64,000 nt of DNA, taken from contig NC_087380.1 in assembly GCF_963675165.1 (NCBI RefSeq), positions 2,409,803-2,473,802 on the forward strand. Reading direction: 5' to 3'. Positions 1 to 11,027 of the stretch are shown here, in pieces. The notes under the pieces are model-generated. The model saw nothing but the letters and a program-made list of their open reading frames with translations, had not been told where the DNA came from and searched no databases. This DNA comes from Halichondria panicea (lineage: Eukaryota > Porifera > Demospongiae > Suberitida > Halichondriidae). Every line of letters starts with the position of its first letter. Within the stretch, counting starts at the first letter, position 1. The position numbers were made by a program, and so were the translations under genes.

Positions 1-2944
1 CTACAAGTGCTGAGGATACTTGTATCAAGGACTTTGATGGTACTAGTGCTGCAGTACCCCTGGCTTCTGGAATAGTTGCACTCATGCTTGAAGCAAAGTA
101 AGAGAATCTGAGCACTATAAATTATATAGTTGTTAGATTTGTACCAAAATTAGTATCGGTACTGCATGTATTAGCCTCGATCCCAGGCCGATCTGTCTCT
201 AATTGAACGCTAGGTCACCTCCTCGGCCTGGTATTGATTGTATCTGGGCGTGACTTCGTTATTATTATTAGTCCATGTGGTCAAATAAAAATTGAATAAA
301 ATTAATGATGGCTTCTAAGTTTGTTCTTTGTAGGTTATGTTGCAGCACTGATGCCATACAAAACAGAAGATATAAACATTTGTTCAGCAGTAAGGCTCTC
401 AAAGAAGATATTCCAGGGAGGCTCAGTCTTGCATTGGATCTGCCTGTTAGTGATTCAGATGGCCTGTCAAAGATTGTCTGTCTTTCTTGTATCAAGAAGA
501 TAGAGTCCATAGAGGTGTTCAGGCTCCTGGCCAGACGTAGCTACCAGAAACAAGTGTCCAAAGAGCAGTTCCCTAGTAGTCCAGTAAGATCAGCCCCTAA
601 GAAAAGGACTAAGGACACGAGTGGTTCCGACGCATCTCCTTTCACTGTGAGCTCGCGTCCATCAGCAAAGAGGAGTACCATCGGGGTTCGAGGAAAAAGG
701 CTTGCTTTTACTCCTGCACAAAGTAGGAAATTTTTAATGTGATAGTGTTGTAAATAAAATTATTTTTTTAGCTCACATTAATGGTCCACATAATGCCAGT
801 GCCTCGACATCATCTGCAATCGCTGTGGAGCTAGAGGGTAGGTCAGAAACTATCCAGTTTGCAGCCAACATTGGAGCACCAGGAGGGGCAAATGCTCTAA
901 GCTCACCTAGGTGTGCATAGGCAGGACGAAAGTCAGAGCTCCTACAGAACATACATAATAATCACAACGGGAGTTATTAATAACTTACCACTTGTAAACA
1001 CAGTGTGCTTCGTCCACAGCTATTGCCACTAAAGAGGAATTGAGTGGAGGCTCTAGTAATAGCATCCTCCAACGATAGTCTTCAACAACAGCCTCTGGGG
1101 CAGTGAACAGCAGACGGTACTTTCCATCCGACACATCTTTGTTAGTGGCAACAAGACTTCTGTCGATTCCCTTATTACTACTGAGGATGGCAGCAGAAAC
1201 ACCTCTAGTGTTCAGACTCCTGGTCAATCATGAGAGACACAAGGGGAGAGATGACAAGAACTACACTTCTGGCGACAAGAGGACCCTTAGTCCTACCAAG
1301 CTTGTAGTCCATCAAGAAGGGTAGCAATTGATAGCACAGAGACTTGCCATACCCAGTTGGGAACCACACAAAAACGTCCCTTCCTTCTGACAGGAGCTTG
1401 AGAGCACGGACCTGCTGTTCCTTGAGGATCAGTCCTTCTTGCTTCATACAAGACAGTGCATATGCTAATGCTTCTTGGATATCAAAAGACGTTGAAATTG
1501 CCATAGTAGTAGCTAGCTAGCTTTACGGAGCTATTCATGAGATTACAATTACTTTTACGGAGTAGGTGCTCATACATACACCATTAGTGTTAAGTCGCTC
1601 AGGAATTCGCTCTTTTTTAGCGAATACCTGAGCGAGGTGGAGCCAATAAAAGCACTCCCAGATACACGCCCAGATACAATCAATACCAGGCCGAGGAGGC
1701 GACCTAGCGTTCAATTAGAGACGGATCGGCCTGGGATCGAGGCTACATGTATATGGGCTTGTGGCACTGGTTTAGTTAATACACTGTAGCTAGGCTGGAG
1801 CAATTGAATAGTGGAATAGTGTATAACAACCCATGCATCATTGCTCCGTACCCCATGCAGTGATGACCTGACCTGGCGGGATGTGCAGTATCTAATTGCA
1901 TACACCTCCAATCGTGACATCCTAGTCAACGGGGACTGGTTTACAAATGGTGCCACTCCATCGCTGAGGGTCAGTCACAAGTTTGGATTTGGTGCTCTAG
2001 ATGCAGAGGCATTAGTTACTCGTGCCCGGAACTGGATCAGCGTGCCCGAACAACAGATTCACACTACTGTACCTTCAACTAGCATAGGGTAACTATAATG
2101 TATACTCTCAAATTAATCGTTTCATTCTTACCGGTAATTCTAGATTGGTGCCTGGACCTAACGATCCGTTGGTTGTTTCACAAATGTACTCATCGGACAT
2201 CGGTTTTCTCGAGCATGTTGTTGTGGAACTCACTCTCTCCTTCCCCGATGTCGAATACTATTATTACTACGATTATTATGACACAACAGAGTCATTAGAC
2301 AATGGCGCATATCGAGGCAATATTCAAGTGGAGCTCACTTCTCCCTCTGGAACCAGCTCAATCATTCTGCCATATCGACTTTTCGATGTTACATCGGATA
2401 CTTACTCTAATTTTCGGTTTTCATCCGTTCATTTCTGGGGGGAGAACTCGAATGGAGTATGGAAAATAACTGTACTAAATAGAAACAACTTTGAACATGC
2501 TACTGTTGAAGTGACCATCCATGGTATAACATTTTACGGTACTGACAACACGCCCGAAGCTGTCAGTCGAATCCCTACTCAGTGCCACGAGAGCTGTGAC
2601 CCCAACAAAGGCTGTGCAGCGTCGGGGGCTCAGTATTGCGATGCTTGTGCCAATCTACGTAATGCTATGACACGGGAGTGTATCGATTCTTGCCCTCAGA
2701 ATTTATAGAACGAAACAACTATTGCTACGATGACAACATACACGCCTCGGCCTCAACAACAGCTGCACCGTCAAGCACACAGGCCTCGACAACAGCTGCA
2801 TCGTCAAGCACACAGGCCTCAACAACAGTTGAACCGTCAAGCACACACGCCTCAACAACAGCAGATGCAGCTGTTGTCCTCAGTTCATTCACCTTGCTGA
2901 CTATCTTCATGGGACTCCTCTCTCTATTGTTGGGTTTTGTGTAG
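1..2944 (+). CDS. Furin/kexin-like proprotein convertase, 3' part (5' end off window)
   Basis: Subtilisin-family convertases cut secretory precursors at dibasic sites in the Golgi or at the cell surface. Exon 1 (3-about 101) carries the catalytic-serine motif GTSAA (Ser codon 45-47) followed by PLASGIVALMLEA, as in furin. Exon 2 (1861-2088) starts DDLTWRDVQ, a furin hallmark. Exon 3 (from 2144) encodes the P domain (LVPGPNDPLVVSQ ... GVWKITVLN) and then a furin-type Cys-rich segment (CHESCDPNKGC ... CDACANL). The exon junctions keep frame. In exon 3 the frame stops at 2706-2708, inside the Cys-rich part. The neighbouring frame (2690-2944) continues with a Cys motif, Ser/Thr repeats (three degenerate ASTTAA.SSTQ units) and a hydrophobic anchor near the end. 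A one-base difference near 2692 would explain this: a real frameshift, an allele or a sequencing error. The first intron holds a 1.57-kb transposon. Confidence 0.88.
305..838 (+). CDS. ZAD-like zinc-finger ORF inside the transposon
   Basis: The 145-codon open frame (305-742) has paired CxxC motifs: CRLC about residues 9-12 and CLSC about residues 59-62. This is the spacing of a zinc-finger-associated domain (zf-AD), followed by a basic Ser-rich stretch. A GT at 721-722 and an AG before 774 could join it to a second short exon (774-838, reading THINGPHNASAS), so the last codons of the long frame may be intronic. ZAD domains mediate dimerisation of DNA-binding proteins in arthropods and occur in some transposon proteins. 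The function here is unknown. Confidence 0.5.
985..1504 (-). pseudogene. RecQ-like helicase fragment, N-terminal RecA lobe only
   Basis: The minus-strand frames show the Q-motif region, Walker A (FPTGYGKS), motif Ia (SPLVSLMIDQ) and Walker B (VDEAHC), as in RecQ-family DNA helicases. The coding frame shifts once near 1210-1225. The sequence ends at a plausible donor site near 987-995 with no downstream exon, so the second RecA lobe is absent. It starts with MAISTSFDIQEAL at 1504. As it stands it cannot make a working helicase. It lies wholly within the inverted-repeat element, so it is captured or element-borne and not a host locus. Confidence 0.75.
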
Positions 2945-3864
2945 CAAGTTTGGACATTCCAGTATTATATGAACATTGTAGCCTATTACGTCAACTGTAA
3001 TTTTTTAGCATCCATGTAGACTGTGTTTATATTAGCAGAACTGTTGTCAGAATAATTAAGTAGTTAGCTAATTTGTCAGGAATTAGTTTCCTGCACAAAG
3101 AATGTTTAACATGACAGTAACAATTTAACTAGATCTGCAACACTTACTTTGTTTTAAAAACATATATTTGAACCTGAACATTATATAATCGCTACTAGAC
3201 ATTGTCGCCTTTAAATAATGGCCGATAACATTCATGTTAATTACAAATGTATAATTATAGTCTATACTGGTCAAAAAATAGCAGTCATGCAGGCCAATTA
3301 GTTTCTTGGACTCACCTGTTGCGCTAATTGTACATCATTATACAACCTTGTTGATACATTCCATAACATGGTCTCCAGTTTTAACATACAGTACGTAATG
3401 ACTGCTGGGCAACAATGATTTAGCAGAAATTTAAACCAGCAACCTTAGCTCTTAGATCTGCCTGCACATAAAATGCATTTCATTGGCTGAGGTCACATGA
3501 TCAGAAAAATATACGTCTCATACTCTATTCAAAACCGTAAGTTTAATAATTATTAAAGGCATGCACTGTAGTTTTGTTCATGGGAGCACCTATAGCAAAG
3601 CTTTTTAATACCACAATAGCGAAAGAACACATAATTATATATCTATCGGACACTTCTAATTACCCTGGACACTTTTCTGGGCAATTTTCATGTGCTCTAT
3701 AATTATATATGGTCCAATTATATACCTGGACAATTTTGAATACAAACTATATATATACGGTAATACACTTTCATCTAAAAAATGATACGACAAGTACACA
3801 GGTATTATAGATTTGATTGTTAGCAACAAAAATTACTAAAATTGGTGAACAAAAAAAATAATTA
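2945..3864. other. Intergenic spacer and MACPF-A 3' flank
   Basis: No gene is seen. The stretch 3185-3330 contains the same phrase (ctagacattgtcgcc ... ggccaatta) that occurs upstream of genes A and B at 5990-6210 and 14220-14330. About 3390-3860 resembles the 3' flank of gene B (11100-11750). The repeats mark the ends of a tandemly duplicated unit. Confidence 0.5.
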
Positions 3865-5907
3865 TTAATTATTAAGAAGTTGCTGGGTAACTTCATCACT
3901 CTCTCTCCTTGAAATTGAGCTACCAGCACTGTCTGGTCTGCTCACACTTTCATCTTCTTGAATTGTCTGATGAATTCGAAATGCCATGTGGATATCCTCA
4001 TTGTCATGGCCAGATGCATCTCGCTTAGTGATCGTCCGATATGTGTTGCCCCCAGTTTCAGTCTCACTCCGAACTGCCAGGAAACCATCCACGCGAAACA
4101 TTCTCCTTGTGCAACGAATCAAATATGAGTCTTGTCCATTAAACCAGTCTTTTGGATTGACATTTTCATCACTTCTCAGCCTAAAGAAAGGCTTTGTGAG
4201 TTGGTTGTTGATTGAGAAGAGACTGTTGAGCTTCTTTCCTTGACTTTCAAGGCAGAGAGGTCCAGCGTTGGAACCAGAGACCGACACAGGTGCACAGAGG
4301 TACCGCATTGTACCATCTGTATCATCTGATTTCCAGCCAATGTAGAACTCGTGTGCATGTTCCCCATCATCAGTGAGAATGATGTAGAACTTTGATGCTC
4401 TCTCCTTGTCTTTTACTCCGTACACATGAGCATGTCCATTGGTCTCCTCACCTCTCAGGTAGATTTTTGCATCGTTGCAGGAGATATAGTATGGTCCAAC
4501 TGTGGATGACAATAATTATATCAGGTACACAATTTTTTACAACCATGCATTACATTTATTATTGGCATTACATTATAATTATGTATCATCAAAGTGTTAT
4601 AGCTATAACTTATGCTACTGTATTTGATTTGCTTTCTCACCTGTTTTTTGCTTTTGCTTCTGTATGTACAGTTTCAGAACTTCCTCCAAATTTTTCCTGA
4701 GGCGTTCATTTTGAATCAGAGTTGTAATCGGTTGGAGCTGAACACTGATTACTGCTTCCTTTTCTACAGTGCTCATGTCTTGTTTAGAAAACTTCCCAAT
4801 GTACCTGATATCCTTGGAGCTGCGTTTGAGCTTTTTGCTGAAAGTAGCTGAAGCTTCAAGACTCGCAATAGGTTCGTACTCCAGCTTGCCATGGGAACTG
4901 ATGGTTCGTTGATAATGGGATTCAGTCTCGACAACGAACATACTAGCACCTAGTGTGATTGCACTAACGTAGTGGGTGATGTTGTACCTTCCCAGGAATC
5001 GCTCAAAACATTTCGTACAATCGTGGTCACTCATTTCTGCTAGAGCGTCAATCCATTTCTCATCTCTCTTGATATCTGAGCACTCCAGTACGTACCGAGC
5101 CAGTTTATCATCGGATTCGTCAAACAGTTGCTGGAATGCAATGGTAGTATTGAGAACTCGTCTTCCGATAGCTTTCTGCGTGTTTGTCCAGGTCCGAGAC
5201 AGATCAGCACCCACGCCCACACTAACAGGAGTTTTAAGCACAGTGATACTCAGGTCCATCTTCGCACTTTGATCTTTAATGCTTGTCACCTCCTCCACAT
5301 AGTCGCGGAGCATTCCCCCTTCGTTAGTACCGATCAAGTTCGAGTCTCCTTCGCTCAAGTCATCTTCGCTCATTTTAGCTTCTCTGACTTGGAAAGACAC
5401 CTTGTTGACCCATGGTCGTGGCTCAGTACCATTGACACCACGGCCAAGACCAAGCTCATGTAACTCCCAGCTCTTATAGTTCTTCAGAATTTGCTTAATT
5501 GGTTTGCTGCACAAAAATAGAGTGAGTTAATTAGAGCCGTAAAAATATATTGACGATTGAGCTAATCAATAATTATACCTTGTAACTGGTGGGTTTGGTA
5601 CTTCAGCTTCTGACGTCATATGATCCAGTGCTTCCTTCACTTTGTCTTCTCCGAATTCGATTAATTTGTCCACAAAGTTCGACATAGGTTTTTCCACCTT
5701 TTGCGCCATTAAAAATGATGGCGTGTTTCTAAATGTCAAAAAATAATAAAATTATTCATATATTAAATAGCTTAACAATCCAAGTAAAATGTTATGTGCA
5801 TGCAACTTGAAAAATAGTCCATGCAATTGTTAGTTCTACTGAAAATGGCACCAACATCCTCTACTGCAGACTCTATACACTTACATGCTTGAGTTTCTAT
5901 TCCCCAT
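3865..5907 (-). CDS. MACPF-like plus beta-trefoil-like protein, copy A
   Basis: Four exons (5885-5907, 5579-5728, 4641-5506, 3865-4499) join in frame to 557 codons plus stop. The 23-nt first exon encodes MGNRNSS, which fits the N-myristoylation pattern (Gly2, Ser6). Residues about 72-96 hold the family motif LGLGRGV ... WVNKVSFQVR. Residues about 232-250 read YNITHYVSAITLGA, close to the MACPF signature (Y-G-T-H-Y ... LGG) but with G-T changed to I-T and the final G to A. From residue about 346 a Trp/Tyr-rich module (GPYYISCNDAKIYLR) looks like a beta-trefoil. There is no signal peptide or transmembrane segment, so a cytosolic, membrane-tethered protein is inferred. MACPF proteins can form pores, but activity is not shown here. 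A Ser-rich tail ends in RRESDEVTQQLLNN. Confidence 0.75.
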
Positions 5908-6051
5908 GTTGGCTGCTTTCTCAATGGCTTTGCATTGGCTGAAGTTCAACTGTTGTATGGAGCTACTGCAATTCTGCACTGGGCCTTTATACTAGACATT
6001 GTCGCCCTCGGATAATACCATAGATTATCAGGTTACAAATGTACTGGTCAA

Positions 6052-6173
6052 AGAGGAGAGATACGACATCCGCGTGTCAAAGCAAGTGTTTTAGACACAC
6101 ATTCCTTACTTCCTTAGGTCAAAGTTCAATATAATAGGTGTAGACACGCGGCGCGGATGTCGTACCTCCTCTG
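6052..6173. mobile_element. MITE with imperfect ~27-bp inverted ends
   Basis: The ends are mutually inverted (agaggag ... tacgacatccgcgtgtc and its complement). The flanks repeat ggtcaaag, and the uninterrupted sequence is seen at 14939-14975. Partial copies of the same ends lie at 6229-6300 and 10858-10885. It inserted in the 5' flank of gene A after the A/B duplication. Confidence 0.7.
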
Positions 6174-7252
6174 GGTCAAAGTTGGCCAATTGGGTTCTTG
6201 AACTCCCTTTGATTTTATATACATATCAGAGGAGGTGTACGACATCCGCGTGTCCTAAAGCAGAGGAACGACATCCGTGTGTTGAAGGAAGTTTTTAGAC
6301 TCACATTCCTTAGGTCAAAGTTCAATTGCGTGTAGAAACGGGATCACATGCGACAATGACTGAAACCCAATTACTTCCTAAGTTATGAAGGTCAGAGGTC
6401 ACCATAACTCGGAAGTCAGGCCAGTTGGAAGTAAATAGTAACTGCGGCTTGGAAGTGAAGCCGATTGAATGAAGTTATTAGCCGTGTTGTAGGATGAATA
6501 ATAGTTGCTAGCAGTTTGCCATAGAGCTGTGATTTACTTTATTGCTGTAATTTACTATCTAAGGTCTCTTTAGAAGGCTTTACAGGAGGTCAGAGGTCAC
6601 TACTAACTCGAAAGTAAAGCCACCTATACCTGGAAGAAAATAGACTCGCCAGCCAGCCCTAGCGAGGGGTCCGACACTCCTTTAAATCTTGTACACCCTT
6701 CGCCTAAATCTTTGGTAAATCTCTTAAATCTTGGGTAAATCTAAATCTTTATCTGACCTATGAACCTTCTCCATTCGAGGTGCATGCACTATCTGCATGC
6801 ACTATCTATTACATTATGCATAGATACTATTGTATCTATGTATTGTGCATCACTTTATAATTATATTCGCTATACAAAGACTGTACTGAGTGACTGAATC
6901 AAGGTGAGCCATTGCTTTTAGAGCCATGTAGCACTGTTTATAATAATTATTATACATTTCATCATTTCACAGTGTCTATTGTGGAATTCCGACTGACAGG
7001 TCTATTGCTACTGATATTATCTTAATATCTATAGGCTCTGCAGTAAGTCTTATCATACTCATTGCATATATAGTCTGTCATTGTAGCTGCCAATAATAGG
7101 TTGTAGTGTAAAGCCACATGACATGTATAATCGGGGCAATCATCTATAGGAAAGATGGCTACATGTGATATTCACCCGGACCCAGCTTCACTCAGCGACA
7201 AAGATTTTCTCGCTCTCATGCATGATAACTTCCACCGTATGTTGTAAAGTGT

Positions 7253-7311
7253 TAGCCTAGTTGTTCGCCTAACCGTTATAAAAGCGAAAACTCGGCCTGG
7301 GATCGAGGCTA
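7253..7311. mobile_element. 59-bp hairpin element, TAGCCT...AGGCTA ends, 9-bp duplication
   Basis: The ends TAGCCT and GGCCTGGGATCGAGGCTA match the 172-1745 transposon. It is flanked by a perfect 9-bp repeat, gtaaagtgt (7244-7252 and 7312-7320). It is inserted in the protease/PHD element. Confidence 0.85.
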
Positions 7312-7693
7312 GTAAAGTGTATGCTTGCTGCTGGATTCGATGTTGTTGAAGTGGTTGCATCAATGGATCTCAGTGTGACAAGCCTGGGAATTCAATTGAC
7401 ATAATTGAGAAATTTATTAACCAACATTTTTCTGGTAACAATGAGTACACACTATCTCTGAAACCTTTTGTTTTCCTCTACCTCCAGATTCTCTCCAAGT
7501 TGTACACATTACTAATAGAAATCATTGGGCCACAGTCTCCACGATAGGAGTGGGACAACTGCAAGACACTGATGTCTTCCTATATGACTCATTGTACTCT
7601 CATACAGAGATTAGTTTGACCACCAAAATTCTACTTGCAAAGTTGCTAAATTCAAGTAAACATTTCATTAGACTGTGTGTTCCACAAATGCCA

Positions 7694-7719
7694 AAGCAGT
7701 GGGGGGGGGGGGGGGGGGG
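7694..7719. repeat. Poly-G run
   Basis: An uninterrupted G run inside the Ulp1-like frame, just before the catalytic Cys. Length may be unreliable in any assembly. Confidence 0.9.
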
Positions 7720-8221
7720 CATCAGATTGTGGGTTGTTTTCAATAGCCTATGCCACACACCTGGCATTTAGGAAGGATCCAAGTGGCGTCACATTCATAC
7801 AACCTTCTGTGAGAAACCATTTTCTTCACTGCATTGAAGATGAAAAGATTAAACCATTTCCAGTGGGACCTGAGAGGAGGAAGAGAGGGGCTTCAAAGCA
7901 TATTATTATTAACATTGATATCTAATTGCTATTGTCGCTGTCCAGATGATGAAACCAAAATGATAGCTTGTGATGGGACAAGTTGCCCACTTGGGGGTTG
8001 GTTTCACAGAAAATGCCTTGAAGTGAACTAAAATTCCCGAGTTGTGGTATTGCAAACGATGCATCGTGCACTGAAGTATGTATAATAATTATTATAGCTA
8101 TAGATGTATCTGTTTTTTGTGAAAATAATGTTATAGTGATTATGCTTGACTGTATGTTGTCTATTATACTTGCTATGTAAACCTTGTATAGACTATACTA
8201 CAAGTTAGCTAGATTTACAGC

Positions 8222-8350
8222 ACTAAATCTCGAGTAAATCTCTGCAAATCTTGCTAAATCTCGAGCAAATCTCCAAAATCTAGGTAAATCTGGGCAAATC
8301 TGCAGTAAATCTTACTAAATCTGGGTAAATCCCACTAAATCTTAGATCTT
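8222..8350. repeat. Degenerate AAATCT array
   Basis: About twelve imperfect copies of a unit near taaatctNgg in direct orientation. A shorter array of the same unit is at 6690-6750, near the other end of the same transposon. These are probably subterminal repeats where a transposase could bind (inference). Confidence 0.7.
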
Positions 8351-8587
8351 TCAGATCTTGTACACCATAATCCAAAGTGTCCGACCCCTCGCAGCCCTAG
8401 GCCCTTCCTCAGGGTAAGGCCGAGGAAGGGCTGGCTGGCGAGTCTAGAAAAAAGCAAGTTGACAGATGGAAAATTCTAATAAGTCAATAGAATAGAGATT
8501 CTGTAGTCTATGCATTTATAAATTGTTGAAGCGAGAACTGCCGTCAGAGGTAAACTGATAATAAACACATGGCATCGTGTTCTGCGC

Positions 8588-8632
8588 TAGCCTCGAGACC
8601 AGGCCGATTAAAATCGCCTGGTCTCGAGGCTA
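8588..8632. mobile_element. 45-bp perfect-hairpin element with 9-bp duplication
   Basis: It is a near-perfect palindrome, TAGCCTCGAGACCAGGCGAT-type arms around a tiny loop. The flanks repeat gttctgcgc (8579-8587 and 8633-8641). It is the smallest member of the TAGCCTCGA family seen here. Confidence 0.85.
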
Positions 8633-8925
8633 GTTCTGCGCATGCGCAGTGCATTGCAAACTCAATATCACTTCTACAGACTGCAAACAGTAAATCATAG
8701 ATCTGTATATATCACAAATCTATCATGAATACAGAATCTCCAATCGGCTTCACTTCGAAATTGCGTTCCTTCCAGGTGGCTTTACTTCCGAGTTAGTGGT
8801 GACCGCTAATTAGAGATTTAGCTTCTAAAGCATCTAAAGAGACTTAGATAAGCAAACAAAGTAAATCACAGCTCTAGCAACTGCTAGTGTTCATCATTTG
8901 GAACCACATTAGTTGTGAATTTGTC

Positions 8926-9541
8926 CAAGTTTGAGTTTCAAGACGATTCTATAACACTTTGATGAGTTTTTATATGCTCTTTCTCCCTAGAACCAGAGTT
9001 TAAAGAAGTATATAGTGCTAGTGTTCCAAAGTATTCCATTAGTGATTGTAATAAGCCACAATGTTGCTGATTTAAAAACGTGTGTTGCTGCTTTCAAGTA
9101 TCAACTAGATCTACGCTAATTGATTTATATGTTTATTTGTACCTCTATGCGCATATGCAGAGAGGTGAAGAGGTTCTAATTGCACAATTTTTAGTTATAG
9201 GCCATGCAAGCATAGGAATAGGTTCATCGTAATGTCTTATTTCTATGACCTGAATGCATTCTTGTGAGAAGTTACACCTTGCTCAATTTACTAGGTGAAT
9301 GTTGAACATGTCGACTGTTTGTGTATGCAGATATGCTTTGAAGCAGGAGCGTAGCCAGGATTTTTTGGAAGAGGGGGCAAAACCTATCAGCCAGTTGCTG
9401 CTATCTGAGCAGCTGGGTTACTCCATAAAGCTTCAAGCCTGGACTACTAGAATCTTCAAACAATGAGCTTTACATAAGAGAAACTAGCTGATCAGTCTAA
9501 CAAGTGGGCAGGGCTCACTTGCTTGTGCACTTATTGCATGC
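8926..9541. other. Intergenic, no gene seen
   Basis: Nothing coding is recognised. A phrase at 9346-9385 (gaggagcgtagccagg-like, then a G-rich run) resembles one end of a CAG-type hAT5-like element, without a matching other end. Confidence 0.4.
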
Positions 9542-10183
9542 CAGGGCCATAAGAAGATTTTTTAGGTGGGGGGGGGGCAGAAAAAAGGAATAGACCCTCT
9601 CCTTGCGACACAGGGGGTGGGTCCGGGAGGGGGAAATTCCACTCTCCCATCCCGCCGGAGGCGAACTTTTTACATTTTGTATGTTCTCAGAGATAAACAG
9701 GAGAAAGATACATAAATGAAATAATCTGCATGTGAGAGCTATAGCAAAATAGTTTATTGACGTGGAATCAAAGTCACGAGCAACTGCGAATCAGTTAGCA
9801 ACTTGTGTATATAAAGTAAGAATAGATGCTGGGGATTCATCGAGCTTCGTAAGAAGAAGGTCCTATATACTTAAGTTCTTCATTATGGGCAGGCTGAGGT
9901 ACTGAAGAGAAAAAAGAATGAATATTGTGCCATAGTGAGCTCTAGATCTTCTAGCTATATAAATTTCAGGATTAACTTACTTTAGTTACTGTACAGTGTT
10001 GTTGCAACAAACCACATGCATTTAACCAATGTGGTTAGATTAAAAGGCACTAAATATAATTTATATCAGTACTGTGATCTGCTGGACTCTGCATGCAGAG
10101 GAGCCCCACTGCCCCACCCCATTTTACTGTCTGAAAACCAGGGGGGCTCTGCCCCCCCAGCCCCCCTGGTTCTTACTGCCCTG
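9542..10183. mobile_element. Non-autonomous hAT5-like element, copy 1 (CAGGGCCATAAGA ends)
   Basis: The left end CAGGGCCATAAGA and the right end (inverse CAGGGCAGTAAGAACCAGG) are flanked by a 5-bp duplication, catgc. Internal blocks (gcgacacagggggtgggtcc; gatctgctggactctgca) recur in the element at 60739-61746. A 5-bp duplication with CAG ends is known for the hAT5 group, so the assignment is by structure only. No transposase is seen. Confidence 0.8.
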
Positions 10184-11027
10184 CATGCATGTACTGTGAT
10201 TCCACCATAGATAAAGAGTTTCTCTCTTCTCTCTATGATTCCATATATTGAGAGCTGAGATAGTGATGCTATATATACTGGAGCATCTCCACAACAATTT
10301 ACATCGATCTAGGAAAACATATGGAAGAAGATATGAATTGTTGTCTTTGCACTGAAAATCGTGTGCTTTATAATTATTATGAATTCACAAAATTTTGCCT
10401 TCTTTGGCAGCCAGCCGTTCGGGGGATAACGCTACCATGTTTTGTCCTACTGGGAAAGTTGGAATGGCGAAGCTAGCATGAACTTGCAAATAATTTTATG
10501 GCGATAGCTATGCACAACATGAGTAACTTTGAAGGTAAATCTTCCTTCACTTTGAATTCCATGATAGCTAACATTTTTGCTAGTACTTTTTATACAGAGT
10601 CTTTGCATTGCATGTCTCTTTGATGCTTTGTCAACTAATAGAGCTAACATAACCTTTACCATAATATTATATCTCTTTGACTTCGTTCATCTTTGTTCTA
10701 TCGTGCAGAAAAGGATAGCAGAAAAGAGGGGGCCTAGAATTTTAACAGAATGGACCCCCTGGGGGGCCTAAACTGTTAACATTCTAGGCCCTGGGGGGTG
10801 TAAACATGGGGGGCCCAACATTTTATGACACCGGATATAATAAAGAATGTGGGTCTTTATAAGACACGCAGATGTCGTACCTCCTCTGGGGATGGGCTTA
10901 TTTTCGCGAGGGTACGGTCAACAGAGCATATAGATAATAGAGGGTTCATGTTAATTACGGTCAAGTATAAAACCAATTGGGTTCTTGGACTCTACTATAT
11001 ATCTACTACATAATTATTAGCCTCGAT
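10184..11027. other. Intergenic with small repeat pieces
   Basis: No gene is seen. A G/C-rich inverted pair (about 10730-10747 with 10773-10792, ggggcctagaa / ttctaggccc) marks a small hairpin element. At 10858-10885 is one end of the MITE found at 6052. From 10920 the duplicated flank phrase (ttcatgttaatta ... caattgggttcttgga) starts the gene B unit. Confidence 0.45.

Larger units (their letters stand above)
172..1745. mobile_element. DNA transposon with 80-bp terminal inverted repeats carrying a RecQ-like fragment and a ZAD-like zinc-finger ORF
   Basis: Both ends carry a nearly perfect inverted repeat of about 80 bp that begins TAGCCTCGATCCCAGGCCGA. The flanks show an exact 7-bp duplication, catgtat (165-171 and 1746-1752). 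Short hairpins with the same ends elsewhere in the window have perfect 9-bp duplications, which suggests a Mutator-like group. Inside are two convergent gene pieces with introns and no recognisable transposase. The element sits in an intron of the convertase gene. It is non-autonomous as it stands and resembles a Pack-MULE, though cargo genes belonging to the element itself are an alternative. Confidence 0.85.
7150..8078 (+). pseudogene. Ulp1/SENP-like C48 cysteine protease with PHD finger, transposon-borne
   Basis: After a short upstream piece (DKDFLALMHDNFH; MLAAGFDVVEVVASM), a GT-AG intron (about 7433-7487) leads to HITNRNHWATVS, LYDSLYS and SDCGLFSIAYATHLAF. These provide the His, Asp and Cys of a C48 SUMO-type protease, with the usual upstream Gln in PQMPKQW. 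A run of about 20 G residues (7700-7719) lies between Gln and Cys and shifts the frame. A PHD finger follows (YCRCPDDETKMIACD ... GWFHRKCLE, then LWYCKRCIVH after another frame change). An inserted 59-bp hairpin element interrupts the upstream part at 7253. The gene looks inactive. Confidence 0.7.
6641..8446. mobile_element. Transposon with TAGACTCGCC ends carrying a Ulp1-like protease and a PHD finger
   Basis: The element starts TAGACTCGCCAGCCAGCCCT at 6641 and ends with the inverse at 8446. The 763-bp element at 60792 has nearly the same ends and a perfect 9-bp duplication; here the flanks are only roughly duplicated (gaagaaaa/gaaaaaag). It contains degenerate AAATCT-rich arrays near both ends (6690-6750, 8222-8350). 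Mutator-like Kaonashi elements of plants are known to carry Ulp1-like genes and to make 9-bp duplications, so a Mutator-like assignment is reasonable. No transposase is recognised. Confidence 0.65.
6480..8925. mobile_element. Outer transposon, split by an inner insertion
   Basis: The left part (about 6507-6640) and right part (about 8770-8890) are inverted copies sharing the words gagctgtgatttactt, tctctttagaa and cggaagtaaagccacct. Further inverted patches lie near 6380-6470 and 8740-8790. The ends are worn and no clear target duplication was found. The inner 1.8-kb element (6641-8446) appears inserted within it. Confidence 0.55.

Noticed and set aside
3986-5463. Plus-strand open frames opposite MACPF copy A, repeated opposite copy B
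   Set aside because: They are antisense shadows of exons whose minus-strand reading has clear family motifs.
10016-10210. Open frame with Pro-rich end
   Set aside because: It lies inside a non-autonomous hAT5-like element and the same sequence recurs at 61569-61769.
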